From Sphingomonas populi (GTDB lineage: Bacteria > Pseudomonadota > Alphaproteobacteria > Sphingomonadales > Sphingomonadaceae): a DNA stretch of 50,843 nt. This document shows, piece by piece, positions 1 through 6,330 of the stretch. The notes below the pieces were generated by a model. The model did no database searches. It saw only the letters and a list, made by a program, of their open reading frames with translations, and was not told the DNA's origin. The stretch spans positions 1 to 50,843 of the forward strand of contig NZ_SGIS01000038.1 in assembly GCF_004208535.1 (NCBI RefSeq), in the 5' to 3' direction. Within the stretch, counting starts at the first letter, position 1; each line of letters opens with the position of its first letter. The position numbers were made by a program, and so were the translations under genes.

Positions 1-25
1 ATCGCCGTCCCTCGCTCTGGCTCAG

Positions 26-55
26 GACGTCCATAAAGACGTCCTTATGGACGTC
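26..55. repeat. Perfect 11-bp inverted repeat built on GACGTCC
   Basis: Arms GACGTCCATAA (26-36) and TTATGGACGTC (45-55) are exact reverse complements around the 8-nt spacer AGACGTCC, so GACGTCC appears in both arms and again in the spacer. It could fold into a hairpin, but no T-run follows on either strand. It sits about 45 bp beyond the stop of the truncated receptor fragment. Function is unknown; it may be an operator, a weak terminator or a relic of a mobile-element end. Confidence 0.45.
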
Positions 56-102
56 TCTTACGCGCTCACACCACCTTTCGGCAGGCGGCCTCAATCGGTC
101 GG

Positions 103-300
103 TTACAGAATAACGTTCAGCGTTTCATCATCACTGGTAAATTTTAGGTTGCCACGGATCTGGCCACCCTTATTGGCGGTGAAGCCCGGATCTCGAACGC
201 CATTTGATGTTCTAAAGAAGCCACCAATGGCGAACGTCAGGTTCTTGTTTATAGGACCGGAAACAAACAGGTCATTGCGGACGCGATTCTGGCTACCAAG
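103..300 (-). pseudogene. TonB-dependent receptor fragment
   Basis: About 65 residues on the minus strand resemble an internal piece of a TonB-dependent outer-membrane receptor: a beta-strand stretch with VSGPINKNLTFAIGGFFR followed by GVRDPGFTANKGGQIRGN, a pattern common around the plug-barrel boundary of sphingomonad receptors. It lacks a signal sequence, the plug start and nearly all of the barrel. The 5' side runs directly into the IS630 transposase fragment near base 298-300, and the frame stops at 103, right after NLKFTSDDETLNVIL where a barrel strand would continue. It is a remnant that cannot make a functional receptor. A deletion anchored at the insertion element is the simplest explanation; that is inference. 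Confidence 0.6.
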
Positions 301-508
301 TATCGGCATGCCCCTCGATCCGCTTCGACCGGCGGTCGCCACCTTGCCGCTGCGGGGTGACGTCATCTCTGCCTTTCGAAAGCGCATGCCATCGGATCGC
401 GCTTGATGCGCTGATGCCGAACCGCTTCGCAGCCTGCCGGCACGACGCGCCAGCCTCGATCGCCGCGATTACCCGCTTGCGTAGATCAACCGACAGCGCC
501 CTGGGCAT
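298..508 (-). pseudogene. IS630-family transposase, N-terminal fragment
   Basis: The frame opens with ATG at 508 and reads MPRALSVDLRKRVIAAIEAG, then an Arg-Gln-Ala-Ala helix-turn-helix with SASSAIRWHAL and a basic QGGDRRSKRIEGHAD stretch. This is the N-terminal DNA-binding part of IS630-type transposases. About 70 of the usual ~330 residues are present. The homology ends at HAD, where the sequence passes into the receptor fragment and soon stops. The DDE catalytic domain is missing, so it is inactive. AAGGAGG lies about 8 nt upstream of the ATG (fwd 515-525), so the original start signal survives. The IS630 piece at the right end of the window has a different C-terminus and probably belongs to another subgroup. 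Confidence 0.75.
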
Positions 509-714
509 GTATCAACCTCCTTGCTCGAAGGCCGTACTGAATCAGATCGCAACCGATTTGGGAATCGCCCACGATTCAATCAGGTCGATTTATGCTCTAG
601 AACCCTAAAGGGGCAGACGGCGGTTCGTTCGGTGATCGCAGTTCTTTTTCTCCACGATCCTGCTTCCCGTCAGTCTCGGTGCCACGCCACCACCTGCGCG
701 CTCTCGTGTCATGC

Positions 715-1083
715 ATGGCTGGCCGGATCTACCGAATGCGCGCGTTCCCGGGCCGGCTGCCAAGGGTCGCTGTCAACTCCAGACAGGAAGTGCTCGTCTT
801 TCACCGGGCCAATCGGGTCTGGTCGGAACCCCTTCCTCTGATATCACTTACGCTTCCCCACCATCGCCGTGTTCGACAGCAGGACGGGACGCTTTCTCCG
901 GGAATGGGGCGCCCACCTGTTCGCCATGCCGCACGGCATATCCGTGGACGACCATGACAATGTGTGGCTGACCGACGTTGCCCTCCAGCAGGTCTACAAG
1001 TTCAGCCCGGCTGGACGCCTGCTGATGGTCCTGGGCGAACGGGGTGTTGCCGGAGCGGATGACCGCCAATTCAATCGGCCGCA
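715..1083 (+). pseudogene. NHL/6-bladed beta-propeller protein, frameshifted fragment
   Basis: Three plus-strand frames read in succession give one propeller-like sequence. The first contains LPRVAVNSRQEVLVFHRANR and VWSE, the second (from about 837) SDITYAS, and the third (from about 860) TIAVFDSRTGRFLREWG, then MPHGISVDDHDNVWLTDV and GERGVAGADDRQFNRP. These are NHL-repeat motifs typical of secreted beta-propellers related to peptidylglycine alpha-amidating lyase. Single-base shifts near 835 and 859 break the frame, and homology stops at 1083 where the minus-strand kinase gene begins to overlap. Both ends of the gene are missing. It is a decayed remnant; the kinase may have taken its present 3' end at this junction. 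Bases 509-714 hold nothing recognisable. Confidence 0.6.
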
Positions 1084-2420
1084 GTTTGATGACATCGGGC
1101 GAACGCTATTTGAACGGTCAGTCCCTGGCCCGCCTGCGACTGAAACGAGATCGTGCCTTCCATCGCTTCGGTCAACGCGCGAACGATGGCAAGACCAAGG
1201 CCCGTCCCACCGGTTCTCCGATCCCGCGACGGATCGAGCCGGGCATAGGCGGTGCCGAGCAGGGCGAGGTCGGCGGGATCGACGCCGGGGCCGTCGTCTG
1301 CGAAAGTCCACAGGATGAGACCGTCGCGTCGTTCGATGCGGATCGTGACGGTCCCGGCGTACCGCAGCGCATTATCGACCAGATTGCCAAAGATCCGTTC
1401 CAGCGTGGCGGGGTCGCCACGGATGATGCAGGTCTCGGGCAGGTCGAGATCGATATGCCCGTCACAACCATGCCGCGCGGCCAGATCCCGGGTGAGCGCG
1501 CTCAGGTCCACCGGGCCGGCGGTTTCGCGGCGCTGCGGTCCGATGCTGGCGAACAGCAGGCTGTCGTCGAGCAGCCTCGACATCTGTTCGAGATCGCGGA
1601 CGGCGCGTGCGCGTTGTTCGGCGTCGCCGATGAACTCGGCGCGCAGTTGCAGGCGAGTGAGATAGGTCCGCATGTCATGCGCGATCCCTGCAAGCATGAA
1701 GGTGCGTTCCTCTACCAGCCGGGCGATGCGGTGCTTCATGTCATTGAACGCAGAGGCGAGGGCGCGGACCTCGCCACTTCCTTCCGGGCTAACATCGTCG
1801 GCATGCAGGTCGCGGCCGAGCGCGCGGACCCCTTGCGTCAGCCGCTGGAGCGGCCGGGTCGTTTGACGCAGCGCCAGCCACAACAGGGCAAGCAACAGCG
1901 CACCCCCGATAAGTCCGATCTGGCTCCTGTGCGCGAGATAGGCGCGCAGACCATCGGCGGGTCGTCCGGTCAGGACGAGCACGTCGCCGTCGCGTAGCCA
2001 GATCGTCAGGCGGATCGGCACAAGGAAACGCAAGGGACGTGCCCGATCGCCCAGCAGGCCGTTGAACCGCCCCGGACCACCATCGACGACGACATTGTGA
2101 TCGGGCAACGCGCGGCGGTAGGCGATGGCGAGGGGCCGCATGCTCGCCGGCACTTCGCGGAAGTCGGGCAAGGGCGTGCCGCGTATCTCGACCGAGAAGA
2201 GCGAGCCGTTGAAATTCTCTACGAGCCGCTTGCCGCCCTCCGGGCCTGCCGCCTCGACCGAACGCACAAGTTCGGCGAAGGCGGGCGGCGAGGGCAGCCC
2301 GTAGAAACCGCGATCGCCGATCCGTCCCGGCAGTTGAAGGGTGGCGAGTTGAAGCAATTGCAACAGCACGAAGCCGACCAGCAGGATCGCGCCGATGCGG
2401 AAGGAGAGCGTGCCGCGCAT
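1071..2420 (-). CDS. Sensor histidine kinase, EnvZ/RstB type
   Basis: This 449-residue membrane kinase would autophosphorylate on histidine and pass phosphate to the response regulator encoded 3 bases upstream. An N-terminal membrane helix (about 8-30) and a second (about 166-185) flank a ~135-residue periplasmic sensor region. A HAMP linker follows (about 186-238), then the phospho-acceptor box AGIAHDMRTYLTRL with His248, an N box NLVDNALRYAG, a G1 box FADDGPGV and a G2 box GGTGLGLAIV. The H box has Tyr where most family members have Pro after Arg-Thr. The signal sensed is unknown. The last codons overlap the end of a decayed propeller gene on the other strand, so the extreme C-terminus (FARCHQTAAD) may not be ancestral. 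Confidence 0.92.
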   Translation of the reverse strand: MRGTLSFRIGAILLVGFVLLQLLQLATLQLPGRIGDRGFYGLPSPPAFAELVRSVEAAGPEGGKRLVENFNGSLFSVEIRGTPLPDFREVPASMRPLAIAYRRALPDHNVVVDGGPGRFNGLLGDRARPLRFLVPIRLTIWLRDGDVLVLTGRPADGLRAYLAHRSQIGLIGGALLLALLWLALRQTTRPLQRLTQGVRALGRDLHADDVSPEGSGEVRALASAFNDMKHRIARLVEERTFMLAGIAHDMRTYLTRLQLRAEFIGDAEQRARAVRDLEQMSRLLDDSLLFASIGPQRRETAGPVDLSALTRDLAARHGCDGHIDLDLPETCIIRGDPATLERIFGNLVDNALRYAGTVTIRIERRDGLILWTFADDGPGVDPADLALLGTAYARLDPSRDRRTGGTGLGLAIVRALTEAMEGTISFQSQAGQGLTVQIAFARCHQTAAD

Positions 2421-2423
2421 CGC

Positions 2424-3149
2424 TCAGGCCCGCCGCACGGCTGGCGTGAACACATAGCCACCACCGCGCACGGTCTTGATGAGCGTTTCGCTTTCTGGGT
2501 GGATCGCCAGTTTTCGGCGCAGGCGGCCAAGCTGCACGTCGATGGTGCGATCGAACGGCATGGCTTCGCGCCCGCGTGTCCATTCGAGCAGTTGCTCACG
2601 CGACAGCACGCGTTGCGGATGGGTGACGAGGCAGTGGAGTAGGTCATGCTCGCCGCCAGTCAGGTCCACCGCCATGCCGTCGGGGCTGAGGAGGTGGCGC
2701 GCGTCGGCATCCCAGGTCCAGCCCGCGAAGCTGTAGCGACGGCCGCCGGGTGCGGCGATCGGCCCGTCGCTTCCGCGCGACCGCCGCAGCAACGCCCGCA
2801 CCCGCGCGACCAGTTCGCGCGGATTGAACGGCTTGGGCAGATAGTCGTCCGCACCGATCTCAAGCCCGATGATCCGATCGACGTCGTCGCTGCGCGCCGA
2901 CACGATCAGCATCGGCAGGTCGCCAATCACGCGCATCCGCCGGCAGAGCGACAGGCCGTCCTCGCCGGGCAGCATGATGTCGATGATGGCGAGATCCACC
3001 GACCGTTTCGCCAGCAGCGCATCGAATTCGGCGGTGGTGCGGCAGGGGTGAACGGTCATGCCTTCGCGTGCAAGCAGCCCGGTCACGAGATCGCGGATCT
3101 CGTCATCGTCTTCGATCAGGGCGACGTGCGGGCTTTCGGCAGGGTACAT
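2424..3149 (-). CDS. Response regulator, OmpR family
   Basis: This 241-residue regulator pairs with the kinase that starts 3 bases after its stop. The receiver domain spans about 8-120 with the acidic cluster IEDDDE, phospho-acceptor Asp57 in LAIIDIMLPG and Lys in YLPKPF. A C-terminal winged helix (about 140-235) contains VDLTGGEHDLLHCLV and ends with TVRGGGYVF, typical of OmpR-type DNA-binding domains. The open frame extends far upstream, but the first Met that fits the family is at 3149 (MYPAESPHVALIEDD). No strong ribosome site is visible there. The divergent arrangement with the small secreted protein and EF-hand genes makes those possible targets, which is inference. Confidence 0.92.
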   Translation of the reverse strand: MYPAESPHVALIEDDDEIRDLVTGLLAREGMTVHPCRTTAEFDALLAKRSVDLAIIDIMLPGEDGLSLCRRMRVIGDLPMLIVSARSDDVDRIIGLEIGADDYLPKPFNPRELVARVRALLRRSRGSDGPIAAPGGRRYSFAGWTWDADARHLLSPDGMAVDLTGGEHDLLHCLVTHPQRVLSREQLLEWTRGREAMPFDRTIDVQLGRLRRKLAIHPESETLIKTVRGGGYVFTPAVRRA

Positions 3150-3290
3150 TTTGCAATCATGCCGATCAGGTGCACGGTCGCAACCGTTGTTACACTTCGT
3201 CACCATTTGATTCCGGCGGTTCGTCGGCGCCTTACCCTGGCATTCTACCTCCAGCATCGAGGGGCAAATCCTCGAGTCGGGAGTTTTACG

Positions 3291-3698
3291 ATGCAGAAGA
3301 TCTTCACCGCCGCCGCACTGGGCATCGCGCTTGCTGCAGGGTCGCTCGCTTTGCCGGGCGACGCCGATGCCCGCACCCGCGCGCACAACATTAGCGTGCA
3401 GGGCGCCCAAGGCCGAGGGTATGTCCGCCAGCACAGCGTGACGCGCCAGCCGGGCTATCGCTCGGCTAGTCGCAGCCTCCAGACCAATGACGGGCGTGGT
3501 GTGACCTCCAGCCGCGCGGCCGGGTGGGCCGACGGCAGCTATTCGGCCGGTGCGATGCACACCACCAATACCGGCACAAGTTGGGGCCGCAGCACCAGCG
3601 TCACCAAGCATGGCGACGGCAGCTATAGCGGTTCGGTCGTACGCACCCATGCGGACGGTTCGACGTCGAGCCGGTCGAAAACCGTCACCCGCGACTGA
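3291..3698 (+). CDS. Small secreted Ser/Gly/Thr-rich protein
   Basis: A 135-residue protein with a clear Sec signal (KKI-like basic start, hydrophobic AAALGIALAAGSLAL, probable cleavage after the DADA region). The mature part is rich in Gly, Ser, Thr and Arg and carries loose repeats such as WADGSYSAGAMHTTNTGTSW, KHGDGSYSGSVV and THADGSTSSRS. It has no cysteine and no recognised domain. The Asp-Gly-Ser repeats suggest an extended beta-rich or cation-binding surface protein. The start is set by the signal peptide; GGGAG lies about 7 nt upstream. It is divergent from the response regulator and followed by an EF-hand gene after 75 bp, so the two may respond to the same two-component system. Confidence 0.75.
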   Translation: MQKIFTAAALGIALAAGSLALPGDADARTRAHNISVQGAQGRGYVRQHSVTRQPGYRSASRSLQTNDGRGVTSSRAAGWADGSYSAGAMHTTNTGTSWGRSTSVTKHGDGSYSGSVVRTHADGSTSSRSKTVTRD

Positions 3699-3773
3699 TC
3701 CCCCCGCGATTGATCCCTCGGCCGGCGGCATCCTGCGGCCGGCCCGGAACCCCTCCTGCGAAAGACCGATCCA

Positions 3774-4199
3774 ATGCGCAGTCTCCTCATCTTCAGCGCG
3801 GCACTGACCAGCATCGCCTCTCCGGCGCTTGCACAGCGCGGCGGCGACTGGTTCGCCGCCGCCGACACGAATGGCGACGGGGTCGTCACGCGGGCCGAGT
3901 TCATGGCCTATCGCGACGCCCGGTTCACCAAATTTGACCGCAACAAGGATGGCGTCATCAGCCCGGCCGACTTCCCCCGGCTCGCCAAGCGCAAGCCAGA
4001 GGCGCTCGATCGCCTGATGGAGGCGATGGGCGGTGCGGACGGCAACGGTGACGGCGCGATCTCGCGCAGCGAACTGGCACAATCCCCGCCGATGATGTTC
4101 GACCGCGCCGATGCGGACCGCGACGGCCGCGTGACCAAAGCCGAATATAACGCCGCCCGTGCCAAGATTCAGGCCGCCGTCCAGCAGACGCGGAACTGA
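3774..4199 (+). CDS. Secreted EF-hand protein with four calcium loops
   Basis: This 141-residue protein has a Sec signal ending near SPALA and four canonical EF-hand loops: DTNGDGVVTRAE, DRNKDGVISPAD, DGNGDGAISRSE and DADRDGRVTKAE. All have Asp at positions 1, 3 (or Asn) and 5 and Gly at 6, with Glu or Asp at 12, so calcium binding is likely. The arrangement is two EF-hand pairs, as in small calerythrin/calmodulin-like periplasmic proteins of alphaproteobacteria. The gene lies between the small secreted protein and the alpha/beta hydrolase, all on the plus strand and closely spaced (10 bp to the hydrolase start), which suggests co-transcription. Confidence 0.88.
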   Translation: MRSLLIFSAALTSIASPALAQRGGDWFAAADTNGDGVVTRAEFMAYRDARFTKFDRNKDGVISPADFPRLAKRKPEALDRLMEAMGGADGNGDGAISRSELAQSPPMMFDRADADRDGRVTKAEYNAARAKIQAAVQQTRN

Positions 4200-4209
4200 G
4201 GCGCGAGTC

Positions 4210-5196
4210 ATGACGATCCGAAGTCGCTTTCTATGTGTCGCAGCCTTGTTGGGCATCATCGCGCCGACCGACGCGATGGCGGCAGGGCCGGTGTGCGACG
4301 GGATCTGGCATGATGCCGTGCGAGACCGTGATGTTCCCGTCCGCATCCGCATGCCCGATGGCGATGGCCGCGCGCCGCTGATCCTGTTCAGTCACGGGCT
4401 GGGCGGCTCGCTCGATGGCGGGACGCTATGGGCGCAGGCCTGGGCCAACGCAGGGTTCATCGTCATCCATCTTCAGCATCCCGGCAGCGACCGCAGCCTC
4501 CTGCGATCGGGCGACGGCTTGCGCATGCTGCGGCAGATGCGGAGCGGTGGTGGCATCGGCGATACGTTCCGTGCGGCGATGTCGCCTGAGCAGCTCGACG
4601 CACGCGTGCGCGACGTCAAGTTCGTGCTCGACCAGATCCCAACGCGCCGCAGCGAGGGCGCTTGCGCGCTGACGCGCATCGATCTCGCACATGTCGGCAT
4701 GTCCGGCCACAGCTTCGGCGCGCATACCACGCAGGCGCTGGCCGGACAGGTCTTCGCGAAGACCGGCGCAACCACGATCGAGCCACGGATCACCGCATCG
4801 ATCGCGTTCAGCCCGTCGCCACCACGCGGCGGATCGGACGCGCAGGCGATGGTCAAGGTCGCCAAGCCCTTCTTCTCGATCACCGGGACGGCAGACACCA
4901 CCCCCGCACTCCCGGACGTTACCGCCGCCGACCGCGAGCGCCCGTTCCGCGCCATGCCGCCGGGCGACAAATATCTGCTCGTCCTGAAGGACGCCACGCA
5001 CGCCGATTTCAGTGGCAATGCTGGAGGCTTTCGGCAGCGGGGACCGAGCGACCATGTCGCCGCCGCCGTGATCGACACGACGATTGCATTCTGGCGCTGG
5101 ACTCTTTCGGGTGACCGCGCCGCCAAAGCGGCGCTTGACGACCCCAAGGCGCTCGCAGCGCGGCTCGCGGTCGGCGATCGGCTCGAACACAAATGA
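4210..5196 (+). CDS. Secreted alpha/beta hydrolase, PAF-acetylhydrolase-like
   Basis: A 328-residue hydrolase with a Sec signal (ATG at 4210, cleavage near AMAAG). The fold is marked by LILFSHGLGG (oxyanion region), the nucleophile elbow GMSGHSFGAH with Ser168, a likely Asp in TGTADTTPA and a His in DATHADFSG. The overall pattern resembles dienelactone-hydrolase or platelet-activating-factor-acetylhydrolase-like enzymes that cleave esters. The open frame continues upstream to 4159, but only the 4210 start gives a signal peptide; it is 10 bp after the EF-hand stop with GAGGCGCGAG between. The substrate cannot be told from sequence. Confidence 0.88.
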   Translation: MTIRSRFLCVAALLGIIAPTDAMAAGPVCDGIWHDAVRDRDVPVRIRMPDGDGRAPLILFSHGLGGSLDGGTLWAQAWANAGFIVIHLQHPGSDRSLLRSGDGLRMLRQMRSGGGIGDTFRAAMSPEQLDARVRDVKFVLDQIPTRRSEGACALTRIDLAHVGMSGHSFGAHTTQALAGQVFAKTGATTIEPRITASIAFSPSPPRGGSDAQAMVKVAKPFFSITGTADTTPALPDVTAADRERPFRAMPPGDKYLLVLKDATHADFSGNAGGFRQRGPSDHVAAAVIDTTIAFWRWTLSGDRAAKAALDDPKALAARLAVGDRLEHK

Positions 5197-5296
5197 CGGC
5201 ACTCCACATCTGCCCTACCGGACAGAACTTTAGATTCAAGTGACTAGGGGCGAATACGGGCAGCCATTCGCCACGTTTCAGAACCGCGTCCATTCG

Positions 5297-6052
5297 TCAG
5301 GCAACGATCACCTCAGCATGCGCAAATGCCTGCGCATAGCCATCCGATAAGGGGAGGTCGGTCACCAGAACATCGACCCGGTTAAGCGGTGCGGTTCGAT
5401 GTACTGCATGCTGACCGAACTTCGACGCGTCCGCACCCAGCACAACACGCCTCGACGTCTCATAGGCAATGCGGCTCATTGCCGCCTCGCCGGGATGAAA
5501 ATCGGTCAATCCGTGGTCGAGGCAAATCCCGCCGACCGACAGGATCGCCAAATGCGGGCTGAATTGCCGTACATAGGCCTGGGCCGCGTGATCGGAGAAG
5601 GCGTGGTAATCATAGTCCATTTGGCCGCCGGCCAGAAACAGCGTGTTGTCGTTGATCCCGCCAAGATCGGTCGCAACCTGGAAGGAATTGGTGATCACCG
5701 TCAACGATCGGCGTTCGACCAGTTGTTTGGCGATGAAGCAGGAGGTCGTGCCGGAGTCGATGAAGAGGATGGCGCCGTCATCGACCAGTTCTGCTGCCGC
5801 TCGGGCGATCCGCATCTTGGCCTCGGTATTCATATCCATGCGTTGGCTCAGCGGCCCCTCGAGCGTCGGGTTGGCCAATTTGGCGCCACCATGTTCGCGA
5901 ACCAGGATTCCGCTCTCTTCCAACGCACGTAACTCGCGACGGATCGTTTCGTCGGAAACGTCGAGTTCGGACGCCAGTTCGGTCACCGACACGCTCAGGC
6001 CCGAGCGTAGTCGGGACACGATCTCGCGCTGTCGTTTGGATCTTTTATGCAT
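5297..6052 (-). CDS. DeoR/GlpR-family transcriptional regulator
   Basis: A 251-residue regulator. Residues 1-60 form the DeoR winged helix (RQREIVSRL, then VTELASELDVSDETIRREL and the wing VREHGGA). Residues 75-235 form the sugar-phosphate-sensing DeoRC domain with DGAILFIDSGTT and VITNSFQVA, followed by LFLAGG. This family usually represses sugar or polyol catabolic genes and is released by a phosphorylated metabolite. Its nearest likely targets are the TBDR and POT transporter genes upstream on the same strand; an operator-like palindrome lies at 9249-9271. The 279-bp gap before the TBDR stop contains a strong terminator, so it is probably a separate transcript. The last 100 bp before the hydrolase on the other strand hold nothing clear. 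Confidence 0.9.
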   Translation of the reverse strand: MHKRSKRQREIVSRLRSGLSVSVTELASELDVSDETIRRELRALEESGILVREHGGAKLANPTLEGPLSQRMDMNTEAKMRIARAAAELVDDGAILFIDSGTTSCFIAKQLVERRSLTVITNSFQVATDLGGINDNTLFLAGGQMDYDYHAFSDHAAQAYVRQFSPHLAILSVGGICLDHGLTDFHPGEAAMSRIAYETSRRVVLGADASKFGQHAVHRTAPLNRVDVLVTDLPLSDGYAQAFAHAEVIVA

Positions 6053-6265
6053 CCAGCCTCTCTTGCATGTCTTGGAATGAATGTTGATGCGGGAAAGAAG
6101 ATCGGCCGGAAAGGTCCGATGCTCAAGATTTTCGAGGTTGGTTTAGAAGCGGGTATGGCAGGCGCCGGGCAACTACGGCGCCTTCGTTCGGGTGATTTGG
6201 GCGATGTTCGCGACACCCGGCACAGAAGCGCCTGGGGGAGATCTGGTTCTGCCCAGGCAAAAGAG

Positions 6266-6290
6266 CCCGCCGATCTGAAAGATCGGCGGG
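6266..6290 (-). terminator. Rho-independent terminator of the TBDR gene
   Basis: Arms CCCGCCGATC and GATCGGCGGG form a perfect 10-bp stem with a 5-nt loop. Read on the minus strand it is followed by CTCTTTT, and it begins 40 bp after the TBDR stop codon, so it should end the TBDR transcript before the DeoR gene. Confidence 0.85.
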
Positions 6291-6330
6291 TGGGAGGATA
6301 AGGAGGGTTGGGGTACGCCCTCCGGGGACA

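Noticed and set aside
3150..4352. Upstream extension of the response regulator frame to 4352
   Set aside because: The extra 400 residues run antisense to the secreted protein and EF-hand genes and match nothing; the receiver domain begins right after Met at 3149.
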